The notes under the pieces: generated by a model | Database searches by the model: none | What the model saw: only the letters and a program-made list of their open reading frames with translations | What the model was told of the DNA's origin: nothing | In this document: piece after piece, positions 18,505-28,364 of the stretch | How the letters are laid out: each line of letters begins with the position of its first letter | Numbering within the stretch: the stretch's first letter is position 1 | Made by a program: the position numbers and the translations under genes | Assembly: GCA_008690995.1 (NCBI GenBank) | Contig: VRMN01000001.1 | Coordinates: 2,232,001 to 2,296,000, forward strand | DNA length: 64,000 nucleotides | Direction of reading: 5' to 3' | Source: Porphyridium purpureum | Taxonomy: Eukaryota; Rhodophyta; Bangiophyceae; Porphyridiales; Porphyridiaceae

Positions 18505-19446
18505 TGACACCTCGCATCCGATGGACTTTGCTCGTCATACGATCTGCCTTTTCGTTCGCGTGCCATAGCTGCTGAAAAGCTTTGCATTCCGCAATTGGTT
18601 TCCGAGCAACGGATAACTCAATGTTAACTCCTCACCCGGTTAAATAGCTCTGAAATTCTCAACTTCATCTCTGTTCGTCCGTACTCTGCTCTGAATGTCT
18701 TTCATACACCGCCATGTGCAACGTCCTTGTACCCAATGATGCAGGAACATCGCGTGTCACAGTGCTCGCGCAAGAGCCAAGTGCACCAAGTCTACCAAAC
18801 AGGCCAGGTAGATAGTGCATTGGATCACGAATCAGGAATGAACGATACGCAGACAGTGAAAATTTCACACACGGTGGTCGACGCGTGACTTCATCGAAGC
18901 AAGGTATGCATTTTGGTGCGCGAAGGGCAGGTGGAGTCGTCTGCCGATGGACAAGACAGATCAATGACCAAGCGCGATTTTTGCGTGGACTTGCAAAGCA
19001 GCACACTCGATTGCCGTTGCTTCTGGTGTGCCGGAAAAGGACAAGGCAGTCGAAAGCTAGCGAGACACGAGCAGGTCGGAAATGGAGAGCAACACGGTGA
19101 CGTTGAGTTCCTGCGGTCGCTCGTGATCTTCGAAATCAGGCCACCCATTCACGTGCGTTCGCTATTGGCCGTGTTCGACGCAGCTCCGGGACCAGGGGAG
19201 CAGAACACAAGGGTTACTTATTTTGACCTGGTCTGATCATAGCCTTCAGCTTAGATTGGGAGCGAAGCACCGTACGACGGAAGTGGTATTGGCTTGTCTG
19301 GTACCACGAGGCTCGGACAAACCTGTCGCAAGGCAAAATCGGATACGCTCATTGAAAAATTATTTTCCTTGCCCATCTTGGCTGGTTGCGTTCCTGTCTC
19401 CGACTACCCGAGCAGGTCATGAATGCTCCCACTTGATGACACGCAA
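18505..19446. other. Convergent intergenic region, no gene seen
   Basis: About 940 bases between the stop codons of CMP-Kdo synthetase and the cystatin-like gene. Open frames here are short, overlap on both strands and show no recognisable protein. This is long for a convergent gap in this window. Confidence 0.4.
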
Positions 19447-19881
19447 CTAGAAGTACTCGATGGGAGAGTCCAAACCAACTCCATCCGACTTCGTGTCCAT
19501 GAGGCTCGGCGGGTTCTGTGTGTGCGGTAGCGGTACATGGATCTTAATGTGCATAACCTGGCCGCTCTCAGTGCTAGCCTTGATAATATAATTCGTCCCC
19601 GCCACGACTTGGGTAGCGAAACTGATCGCGACCAGCGTCCCATCCAGCGGCACCACACCTTTCGCGGCGATCGCCGGCTGAACTGTGTCCAGCAAGCTCT
19701 GCTCGTGTGCTGTTGCTTGCTGCTCCTCTCCGAACGCTCCTACACGCATAGCCATCGCGTCCGCGCCCTCCCGGTCACCAATGTCCGAGCCGACAGACAC
19801 GACCTGAGGATGGCTTCCGAAGTCCACTAGCTTTCTGTCTTGAAGTATCTGTGACGGTTGACGTGCTGAGTTGCGGTTCAT
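19447..19881 (-). CDS. Cystatin-like cysteine protease inhibitor
   Basis: 144 residues. The core, about residues 45-120, follows the stefin/cystatin pattern: a Gly near the start of the inhibitory wedge (MRVGAFGEEQQAT), an alpha-helical stretch, the first-loop QVVAG motif inside ATQVVAGTNYIIKAS, and then a beta-strand rich HIKIHVPLPH. Cystatins block papain-type proteases by inserting these loops in the active site. No signal peptide is visible, so it is a cytosolic (type-1) form if the first Met is used. The 40 residues before the core are not part of the family; a start at the internal Met-Ala-Met is possible. Confidence 0.8.
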   Translation of the reverse strand: MNRNSARQPSQILQDRKLVDFGSHPQVVSVGSDIGDREGADAMAMRVGAFGEEQQATAHEQSLLDTVQPAIAAKGVVPLDGTLVAISFATQVVAGTNYIIKASTESGQVMHIKIHVPLPHTQNPPSLMDTKSDGVGLDSPIEYF

Positions 19882-22640
19882 GTGATATTTTACATCAAAG
19901 AATTCGTGAAGGCATGAAGGGATCGATGATCTCGCCGCGACTCCTCACCAAAATGTTGTAAAATCAAGTGCGTGCGTCACGCGCTACGGCCTTAAGGGAA
20001 TCGCTCCCGGCCCAGCTTGTCTGGTGTAAAGGATAGGCTCCTTGTTGCACTGAACAAGCGGGTTGTCCTGAACGGCACTCTTTGCCTACCGAAAGTAGGC
20101 GATATCCCCGCCGGACCGATGCTAGTACGCATCTTTGCAAGGAGCGGTGTACTGGTGAGCACCATGCTGGTTTGCAGAGCAAGACTTGTTTCGAGCCAGA
20201 GTCAACGCTGTCGAGCTACCTCGATATCAACTGTCAGAGCGCCTCCGCCAGAGCGCCCGCTCGCGTCGATGCTTAAATTTCCCGAATACCGGCGCCTCTT
20301 TGCTAGATTCTGACTCGAACGAGACGTTCCCGGTAATCTCGACCTCATTGGCGTCGTCCATACTCACGGTGATCTATTAATTCCGCCAAGCAAATCGTAG
20401 CTGACAAGCGTTGCGGATTCGGGGCTGTTCATTTCCCCACAATTGGGCATGCAAGACCTCCTCTAATTCTGACTTCAACTGTGTCGTTCCGTCTGCGTCG
20501 TCGGCTTGTACTTGTGCGGATTGGCTGCTTGCTGGTCTCAGAAACAACAACTCAATCGCATCAGCAAACAAAACAATCTCACAGAATCGCGCAGATAAAA
20601 GCGTCCATTTCTGGGGTCTCTCCTAAATGATTCGGTTCCGGAAGGAAGGCAAGTCTTGAACGCACCCAGTGCGAACGAAATGGTCCAGTCACGCGGGCAC
20701 GCGTAACATGTCCTTGCAACCACCATCCACGTAAACTGTCACGTGCTGAACCCCAATGGAAAAGTGGTATGCAAGCCATTCAGGCAGCCGCTCGAGCAAT
20801 GACGGCCGCCAAACTCCGCCGTGAGTTTTCAGCGCTTATTTGGGCGCAACCGTGGTGACCAGCGCGTACCGATTATCTTCAGAAGTGCCTTCCAAGGGAG
20901 CCCTGCGCACGTCGGGGTCCCACTCTCAGAGCGCTAATTCTCTGACACTATTTGTCTATAGACTTGGCTCGAATACAAACTGTCCTGTGGGTTTACCAGG
21001 GTGGAAAGGATAAACTTTTGGGCTTGTGGCGGTGACAAGAATGACGTGCTTTCCCACTCACACAGGTAGAAGGGCCCTGACGGGAGCTCGCTCGCTAACC
21101 TTCGCGCACCGAGCGCAATTCTTCTGGATGTACAAGGTCCAGTTTCGCTCTCATCGCGACACGGTTTTCACAGAAAGGACCCAATTTCATGGAGGAGCAC
21201 TGGTACCAAAAAGGTCTCCCATAGAAAAGTCGAGCTTGCCCGCATGTCTTTCACGGGCGCCTGAAACCGAATCTAGAAGGTGACCACTGCAACAAGCTCC
21301 CTCTCTTGTTAAGGATCTGTGCTCGTCTCACTTCGTGCACCTTCAACACAAGCAGCAGAAAGAATTCGCACTTTTAGAGGCAATTCATGAACCATCCACG
21401 CCTTTTTGGGCGTCGGGACGGGTCCAATGTCTCGAAGCAGTAGAAGGCATCGACATCCAAAGTCCATGTTTGTAGCTATGTCGTGCAAGATACGTCTGCC
21501 AGAGGTACACAAATCGCTTCGATCCTCGTGTTGTCCACCTCAAGATCGCGCCTCTCGCGTATAGCTCGTTGACGCTCGAGTAATCCGTCATGCAAGATGT
21601 TTGAAACGAATGAAAATACTCTTTGCCATCCAGTTCGATACAGTGAAGTTCGCTGCTGCCTTTGTTCCTCCAGCCAATATTTTTCATCGTTTGCAGCTTG
21701 GCAGACGCTCGAACATAAGCCTCAACCGTCTTCAGGTCTGTCCCGTCTGCTATTTCATTCGCAAACGCTCAGTCCGCACGTCCTTTCATGTACCCGATGG
21801 TCTCCTACTCATTCTTTTTCCTGTCCAAACAGTTCTTGGTAATCCGGCTGCGAACGATGGTGGCAACGGTACAGGCGATCGCGCTCTCGCCCATACCCAT
21901 CAATATCCAGATCCGAATCATGCCCGCCGCAGCAGGGACAGCTCGCTTGAGCCGTTTGCCATTGCCCCCACCTTTTTACCGCGTTTTGCTCTCATGTTTT
22001 TTTTTCCCAGTCCACTTGCTTGCCCGCCTGTACTGTTCAGCACCGTTCGCATTTTTTGCTTGGCTGAAGGGTCGCCAGACCGCCCTGATATTTGTCTGCT
22101 CTGAGCATGCAAGTGATCCAAAATGGCCCGCGTGTCACCGCGCCTCCAAGCCGTGTCGAATTTGCCCCTTGCACCGCTCAACACGCAATGAAATGCCTCA
22201 TCAAATGGAAATTTCAGGGGAGGCGTGTGATGCTCTCCATAGGACCGTCGACAGAAAAGCAGCGGGGCAGCACCGAACAGACAAAGTCCCATCAATAACA
22301 CAGCAGACATCGCGACCTGTGGCTTTGTCCTGGTCTTCCTGAAGTGGAACTTAGATGACGACGCGAACTCGGTCAAGGATCCATACGCAAACGTGACATG
22401 TCAGCGCCATCGCCATGCTCCTCGTCGGCTCGTGGACCTCCGCCGTGACCTTCTCCCCGTCGTCCTTGACATACTCTCTTCGGAACCATTGCACGCGGTA
22501 TGCCTCGCATATGTCATGCTGCCTTGGATGTGATCAACACTCATGCACAAGAGTCATCATGTTGTGCCCCGGCAGACAGCGGCACCCCTTTCGCTCCCCG
22601 CACGGAAATCGATCAAGCGGTTCACTGGCGCGAAGTACAG
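19882..22640. other. Gene-poor interval with broken coding traces
   Basis: About 2.75 kb without a confident gene. Minus-strand stretches look coding-like by composition but break frame repeatedly: 22376-21918 (N-terminal hydrophobic segment, VAMSAVLLMGLCLFG), 21690-21385 (includes ELHCIELDGKEYF), 21512-21309, 20571-20377, and about 20365-19990. I could not find convincing splice sites joining them. They may be a decayed gene, an intron-rich gene that I failed to resolve, or non-coding RNA. No transposase or reverse transcriptase motif was seen. Confidence 0.3.
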
Positions 22641-22677
22641 TTGGTGGACATTGGTGAAAAGCAGTAGTGTACAGTGA
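22635..22677 (+). promoter_or_regulatory. Paired GTACAGT motifs before the PH-domain gene
   Basis: GTACAGTTG at 22635-22643 and GTACAGTGA at 22669-22677, both on the plus strand; the second is 107 bases before the ATG at 22776. Confidence 0.5.
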
Positions 22678-22775
22678 TGAGTGCAAGACAGGGAGGAGGC
22701 GACACGATCTGGTTGGACACAGAGGGTGTGAGAGAATGGTGAGGCGCTGGATGGACAAGCGGACTTTCCCACGAG

Positions 22776-23405
22776 ATGGAGCGTCCATCGAGCACGGGAG
22801 CTGGGCCGGTACTGTCGCGCCCCGGCGTGGGCTCGACGGTGCTGATACCCGAGGCGATGCGGATGTCTGCGCGTGATACTCGCGCGGACGACCTGGCCAA
22901 CCAAAAAAAGAACTTGCCGCTCAATTTGTCGGGCTGGGTGCGCAAGCGCGGCCGCTCGTTCCGCGTCAAGTATCTGCGGTATATGCGCCTCCAGAATAAG
23001 TTCCTGTCGAACCATCGCAACGAGGTACGTCAAAGGCACGAGGGCTTTGTGCGCATCGCGCTTGTTCTTAGCAGCGGGCGTCCTGGATGTTTTTAATGAA
23101 CGCGCTGGTCTGACCGTTCGGCACGTTCTTTGGCTTGCTCATGCGTTCGTTTTCCTCCCGGACTGTTTATATCATCGTGCGGCGCGGCGTCCTGCTGGCT
23201 GGGGGACCTCAAGTTCTCAGCTGAGACCTGGAGTCTGAACATGCGGGAATGCACGGTAAACTCTGATGCCCAAAAGAGAAAGATCAGCATCAGCAAACCC
23301 GGGCAGCACGTGCGTCTGTTCCCGCTGAACGACGACGACTTCCTGCTGTGGTGTCACGCGCTGCAGTGCGCGTCATCCTCGGACAGCAACATCGCTGTAA
23401 GTTAA
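22776..23405 (+). CDS. PH-domain protein (intron-containing)
   Basis: Exon 1 is 22776-23024, ending NHRNE, followed by a GTACGT donor. Exon 2 begins at 23214 (alternatively 23226), the only in-phase AG choices. Together they read as a pleckstrin-homology domain: LNLSGWVRKRGRSFRVKYL, then WSLNMRECTVNSD, KRKISISKPG and the closing helix with DDFLLWCHALQ. PH domains bind phosphoinositides or proteins at membranes. If exon 2 reads through to the TAA at 23403-23405, the product is 146 residues. A perfect GTAAGT donor at 23397 could instead splice onto the downstream amidotransferase frame. No other domain is present in the short form. The start is the first ATG in frame after the motif at 22669. 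Confidence 0.7.
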
Positions 23406-23962
23406 CGGCAAGCGCGGGCGCAGCGCATCAGCTGCCGCTGCCACCCGCGCGGCGCCCAGCCCTGCACCAGCCACATCGAATCGCCACCGTAGCCCTCCAA
23501 TGAACGTCAATTCCAATGTAATACCACATTTGAAAGTGATGCGGATTCTGCGCAGCGTGTCGCGCGTGTGTCGGTTCTGTCGCCAGCGGAGATGTGACGC
23601 AAAGCGCTACACAACCGGCATCCCGCGACATCCTCCCCCTCTCCGCTCGTCGTGGAAGCATGTGTGCGCGTGGAGTTCCTATCAAAATAAGACTGTTTCC
23701 ACATAAAAAGGGGGGGATCGCGCGAACACCAACGCGGCACGTGCGGATTGGAGGGAGCGTGTGAGCGTGAGAGGGTGTGAGCCGATGAGCAGGTGGGCTG
23801 TGTGTGTCTGTGTGTGTGTGTCTTTTGGAGTGCAGGTATGCAAGAGCGACGCGACGAGACAGCAGCGCGGTCAAGGCACACAACGCGAGCAAGGTGAGGT
23901 TTGACGGAGGGACAGACGGAGTGGTGGGCACAAGTGGAACGGCGACGTCTCGTTCGGACCGA
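23406..23962. promoter_or_regulatory. Region between PH-domain and amidotransferase genes
   Basis: It holds either the 3' end of the PH gene plus a new leader, or an intron starting at 23397. 23716-23830 is G-rich and ends in a GT repeat (about 23800-23821), like the leaders of other genes here. No GTACAGT is present. AG at 23829-23830 and 23834-23835 are possible acceptors. Confidence 0.4.
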
Positions 23963-25762
23963 ATGGAAGGCGGCGAGGAGTTCCACGGCAGCGCCAGAGG
24001 CCATCTCGGCGTGGCCAGACGAGCGCAGAGGATACGGCGGCGGCGCGTGGAGGAGGGTGCGGATGGCTCGGGCGCCGAGTCGGAGGAGACGGCGTGCGGG
24101 GAGGATTGTGAAATGTGCAGGCAGGAGGAAGAGCAGGAGCATGAGCTCTCGTACCTGTCATGTTCACCCGTGGTTATTGTCAACGCCAGACACGAAGTCG
24201 GCGGCAGTGTCCGCGGAGGTGAGCCAGGCGTCGGCGTGAGTTTCATGTCCGAGCACACGCGTGCGTCGGGCGGCGGGTTTCTTGGGATGGGGCTCTTGCC
24301 GCACACGCGCCAAAAGTGCGCGCAACCGAATTCGCCCTACAGCATGTCTCCGTCGACTCGCGGGTCAAACGTCTTGGCGCATCTGGCAAGCTCAGCGGCC
24401 GCGGCAGCGTCTGCACCGCATACGTCCGCTGCTGCCACAGGCAGTTTTAGCGGTGAGGGAAGTCCGGGGAATACTGGCTCGCGTAGTCCGGCGGCGTCAC
24501 ACTCTTCTCGTAGAGCGTCAGAGTTGCACAACTCAAGTACGGCTGACATGATGAAAGGTTTTAGGAGTTATTCCGCATCTCCTAGCTCTATTTCGTCCAA
24601 GCTTCGCTCGTCGGCGTTGCACTTGGAGTCACCACCCGCCATCAAACTGGGTCTTGAAATTCCGCGCGTGGCTGTGGTAAGTCGCGGCTTCATTCGGAAA
24701 AATAAGCTTGTTGACTTTGTGGGAAGCTACCATTCCGAGCTGTTGGTCCAGTTTGGAGCATGTCCCCTGATTGTGCCCCGCGTCGCGGGAGTACAAGCGC
24801 TACTTGACGCGTACGAGCCTCTTTCCGGTGTTCTACTGATTGAAGGACAGGACATTGACCCAGAACTCTGCAATCCGTCGGGACAGCTGCCCGAGCAAGG
24901 CGCCCAGATGGACAGTGAAACGCTCGCACGTGTTAAACAATTGCATTCAGACACGCAAATTGACCGAGGCAAGGACAACATTGAATTTGAGCTTGTTCGA
25001 AGGTGCATGGCGCGCGGCATCCCATTCCTCGGGATCTGCCGAGGATGCCAAGTGCTGAATGTGGTGAATGGTGGGACCTTGTACGCGGATGTGGAAACAG
25101 AGCTCGGTGCACTCAATCCAGAAACATCCACAAAGCACATCGACTATTCTGCGAACTACGACTTGCACCGGCACCCGGTTGCACTAGTACCTGGGACACC
25201 GCTGACCGAATGGTTTCAGGTAGACACCTTGTTGGTGAATAGCTACCACCACCAGGGCGTTCAAAAGTTGGCTCCGCGATTTGTGCCCATGGCGCATGCC
25301 CCAGACGGCTTGATAGAGGCGTTTTACGATCCTCTCGAATACGACCCAAAAAATGGCAAGTTCTGCGTTGGACTGCAATTCCATCCCGAGCGACTGCGAT
25401 TCGCCAATTCGGGCGAATTTGAGCACGAAGGGTGTCCGCGTGTGTATGAATCATTTGTGGAGGCGTGCAAGGCCTACTGTTTCAAGGAAGCAGAGCGCGT
25501 CCGGCGCGACATTGAAATGGACAAGATGCGCTACTTGGTTCGGCACTTGAGTGTTTGGGACCGGGCTCAAGTTGTGACGCGCTCGCAGGCTTCTCCGGCC
25601 CATCCTCTGATTGTCTCGCAGCAGCAACAACAACAACAGCCAAAACAACACCAAAGCGACAGAGAGCATCAGTCCCTCTCGATGTCGATGCCCAAGTACA
25701 ATACGAGTTCGGGATTTCTCAACCGATACAATCCGCGACCGCCAGATAGTGAGACGGGATAG
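23963..25762 (+). CDS. Class-I glutamine amidotransferase (peptidase C26 type)
   Basis: 599 residues from the ATG at 23963; the frame is open from 23804, and ATG at 24245 is another option. The first 230 residues or so are Ser/Ala/Gly-rich and probably disordered. The amidotransferase domain then has the nucleophile elbow GICRGCQVLNVVNGG (Cys within GICRGCQ), NSYHHQGV and GLQFHPE, which supplies the catalytic His and Glu. This matches the gamma-glutamyl hydrolase/PuuD-like C26 group found in bacteria and plants. Its amide donor substrate is unknown. The C-terminus has a poly-Gln run encoded by CAG/CAA codons near 25620-25655. Neighbouring PH exons may belong to the same gene; no independent promoter motif is seen. 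Confidence 0.85.
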   Translation: MEGGEEFHGSARGHLGVARRAQRIRRRRVEEGADGSGAESEETACGEDCEMCRQEEEQEHELSYLSCSPVVIVNARHEVGGSVRGGEPGVGVSFMSEHTRASGGGFLGMGLLPHTRQKCAQPNSPYSMSPSTRGSNVLAHLASSAAAAASAPHTSAAATGSFSGEGSPGNTGSRSPAASHSSRRASELHNSSTADMMKGFRSYSASPSSISSKLRSSALHLESPPAIKLGLEIPRVAVVSRGFIRKNKLVDFVGSYHSELLVQFGACPLIVPRVAGVQALLDAYEPLSGVLLIEGQDIDPELCNPSGQLPEQGAQMDSETLARVKQLHSDTQIDRGKDNIEFELVRRCMARGIPFLGICRGCQVLNVVNGGTLYADVETELGALNPETSTKHIDYSANYDLHRHPVALVPGTPLTEWFQVDTLLVNSYHHQGVQKLAPRFVPMAHAPDGLIEAFYDPLEYDPKNGKFCVGLQFHPERLRFANSGEFEHEGCPRVYESFVEACKAYCFKEAERVRRDIEMDKMRYLVRHLSVWDRAQVVTRSQASPAHPLIVSQQQQQQQPKQHQSDREHQSLSMSMPKYNTSSGFLNRYNPRPPDSETG

Positions 25763-25870
25763 TTCATGCTTCTGAGGGTTCCATGAATGAAGAGATGGCG
25801 TTCTCTGCTTCCATAAATTTACATACGATCTGGACAAATACACTAACTTTTCAACTCCCGGCGCGCCCGT

Positions 25871-28147
25871 TCACTCTACACTATACTTCTCCCTAGCGAG
25901 CTTGCTCAGCGGAGACCAAAGAAAGCGATTTGTGGCAAGAACAATGATGGACATGACAAGTGTACCGGCGAGAAGCAGCGCACTGTCTCCCTTGGCGGCA
26001 GCGCTCGAGATGAGCGCTCCCAGCCCTCGTGTTTGCAAAACGCCGCCGTGGAAACTTACGTACTCGCTCACAATGCTTGCATTCCACGCGCCTCCCACCG
26101 CCGTGATTACACCGGTAAGCAGGTACGGAAAAATGCCTGGCAATATTAGCGTGCGCCAACGTAGGGCTGCATTCGAGCCGCCAAAGACGTCGCTTGCCTC
26201 AAAAAGCTCTGGAGGAATGGCGAGTGTCCCGGCAATGCAGTTGAAAAGCACAAACCAGCACGTGCCCAGCATCATCAGCAGTACCGAGCCGATCTGAATA
26301 CCGCCGCCGACATTGGCCAAACCGAGAAGTAGTACAGGGAACAAGGCTGTTGCAGGTACTGAAGCGGCGATCTGCACCAGCGGCTGCACGCGTGCTGCCA
26401 GTTTGGGGTCGCGGCCCACGGCGACGCCGAGCGGCACCGTCCACACCATGCTGAGCATCAGCGAGGCAATGACGCGCAAGAGAGTAAAAGCTGATCCGAT
26501 GGCAATCTCGCGCCAGCTTGCCCACGGTATGGTGCGCAAAATCGTGCACGATTTTAGCCCATACACAAGAGTGAGGGCACTGAGCGCAATTTTAAACGCC
26601 CAGCCGAGAACCGCACGAGTCTGCCTAATTCGCGAGCCCACCGCTATCCGGATCGGATCCGGCAGCCAGCCAATCTCGAGCTTTGCTGCGGGCACTTGTG
26701 CGATTGACGCACGAGCAACCTTTTTATGCACTGATCCCTGCCCAAATTTCAAATTCGTAAAATCGTTCCACAGTGGGCGTACCACATTCTCTCCAAGTGC
26801 ACGGACGAGCACCGATCGCTTGGCGAGCAGCGCGAGCGGCGAGATACTTGCGCCACCATCAGATCGATTCATGCTACCGCGAGATGACCCAAACTTGAAT
26901 CGCTCCGACCAAGCAATGAGCGGCTGCCACAGGAGCACGTCGGTAACTATAATGATGCAAATCACGACGGCAAGGCCGTATCCGACTGCACGAAAGTCGG
27001 AAACATCCGCAGCGTGCGCCAGGAAGGAGCCGAGGCCCGGAAGCTGAAACTTCTCGGCGCCGAGTTCAAAGGATTCGATCGAGATGAGAAAGAACCAACC
27101 GCCGGCGACGGACATAATGCTATTCCAGACCAATGAAATTATGCCGGCTGGAAACTCAAGCGTCCAAAAGCGCTTCCACGCGCTGAGTTGCAAAACCTCG
27201 GCCACCTCCCGCAGCTCCCGCGGAATGCTAATGAGCGCCTGGTAAAAGCCGAGGATCATGTTCCAAACCATGGCGGTAAAGAGCAGCAGCGTGGCTGCCA
27301 ACTCCACGCCAATGCGTGCGCCAGGGAACATTCGGATGAGGCCATACACCACGGCTGGCACAAACGAGAGCAGTGGGATCGACTGCAGCACGTCAATGAC
27401 AATCATGAGCAGCTGGGCGGCAACCGGCACGCGGTATGCCGTATACGCGTAACCCACCGCAAAGAAGAGCGACAGCACGTACGCAAAAGTCATACGCAGG
27501 ACGGATTGCATGGCGAGCCAAGGCAGCGCAGCAGGCGTCAAGTCCACGGGTGCTCGCGTGTAAGGCCCCATCACCACTGTGGCAGACGCCGTAAACACAA
27601 GGTAAGTGGCGCCAATGAGAACCGCGAGCAGCACGAGATCACTAACTTTGGGGAGCAGCACGTTGCTAAAGTCTGGCATCCGTGCGTTTTGGATCGCGCG
27701 GCGCTGGAGCTCCGAGTACGATGACGGGCTTTCGGTGCGCACGCTGTCGTCACTCTCCGATTCATAGTCGTAGTCGCCTTCCAACGCAAACGTGTCGACC
27801 TGCGGATGATCTGCACCACCCTGCTGCTCGGCACGACGGGGCGCCACGGAGCCTTTCTCCACATCACTCTGTCCTCGGCTCTCCGCGCCATTCACGGGCT
27901 TGCCATCAGAACCTGGGCCATCAGCAGCACCCGATGCCGAGCTGCGGAGCCGCGCAGCATGCGCGCGCGCGCCGCGCCTCGATGTCGCATGTCTGACGGC
28001 GCACGCGCGTTTGTCGAGCACCAAACGACACGCGCATCCAGCATCAACAAGAGCACGACCGCCAAACAGAGCCGCACCAGAAGCAACAAACGCGTGAGGC
28101 GCGTGGGATGAACCGGCGCCCGATCTACAGCCAGCATGCAAGTCCAT
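25871..28147 (-). CDS. Duplicated ABC-type anion transporter permease
   Basis: 758 residues. The first 150 or so are Arg/Ala/Ser-rich and then acidic, consistent with a plastid-targeting N-terminus. Two bacterial binding-protein-dependent permease units follow in one chain. Unit 1 begins near residue 165 (VSDLVLLAVLIGATYLVF) and has its EAA loop at about 312-332 (EVAEVLQLSAWKRF...EFPAGI). Unit 2 starts at about 515 and has its EAA loop at about 645-668 (ELFEASDVFGG...LILPGI). The layout matches the bacterial/archaeal family annotated as anion transport duplicated permease. Such permeases need a separate ATPase and binding protein, and neither is in this window. The substrate (nitrate, sulfate, sulfonate or phosphonate types are known) is undecided. 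Promoter motif at 28255 faces the ATG. Confidence 0.9.
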   Translation of the reverse strand: MDLHAGCRSGAGSSHAPHAFVASGAALFGGRALVDAGCACRLVLDKRACAVRHATSRRGARAHAARLRSSASGAADGPGSDGKPVNGAESRGQSDVEKGSVAPRRAEQQGGADHPQVDTFALEGDYDYESESDDSVRTESPSSYSELQRRAIQNARMPDFSNVLLPKVSDLVLLAVLIGATYLVFTASATVVMGPYTRAPVDLTPAALPWLAMQSVLRMTFAYVLSLFFAVGYAYTAYRVPVAAQLLMIVIDVLQSIPLLSFVPAVVYGLIRMFPGARIGVELAATLLLFTAMVWNMILGFYQALISIPRELREVAEVLQLSAWKRFWTLEFPAGIISLVWNSIMSVAGGWFFLISIESFELGAEKFQLPGLGSFLAHAADVSDFRAVGYGLAVVICIIIVTDVLLWQPLIAWSERFKFGSSRGSMNRSDGGASISPLALLAKRSVLVRALGENVVRPLWNDFTNLKFGQGSVHKKVARASIAQVPAAKLEIGWLPDPIRIAVGSRIRQTRAVLGWAFKIALSALTLVYGLKSCTILRTIPWASWREIAIGSAFTLLRVIASLMLSMVWTVPLGVAVGRDPKLAARVQPLVQIAASVPATALFPVLLLGLANVGGGIQIGSVLLMMLGTCWFVLFNCIAGTLAIPPELFEASDVFGGSNAALRWRTLILPGIFPYLLTGVITAVGGAWNASIVSEYVSFHGGVLQTRGLGALISSAAAKGDSALLLAGTLVMSIIVLATNRFLWSPLSKLAREKYSVE

Positions 28148-28254
28148 CCTTCATCGTAGCACCGCCACCACCTCACCCGACCACGACGTTCACCAGCATC
28201 ACGCCACCTCGCATCCCCACGCCATGCGCGCAAACCCTACCATCCCCCAATACC

Positions 28255-28262
28255 CACTGTAC
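28255..28262 (-). promoter_or_regulatory. GTACAGTG promoter motif
   Basis: Exact 8-mer on the minus strand, 108 bases before the ABC permease ATG at 28147. Confidence 0.55.
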
Positions 28263-28355
28263 CCCAACTGAGCACCCACAGTACACGCACGTGAACCACT
28301 TAACCGACACCGAAACCCACCGGTTCAAGTCGAAACCGCGCGCGTTAGTTATAGT

Positions 28356-28364
28356 GTACAGTGC
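28356..28364 (+). promoter_or_regulatory. GTACAGTGC promoter motif
   Basis: Exact 9-mer on the plus strand, about 820 bases before the GSK3 ATG. The long distance suggests a long or spliced 5' leader; a GTAACTCAC sequence 22 bases further on is one possible donor. Confidence 0.5.

Noticed and set aside
23428-24306. A 292-codon minus-strand frame between the PH and amidotransferase exons
   Set aside because: Pro/Ser/His-rich translation of a G-rich leader; nothing like a folded protein.
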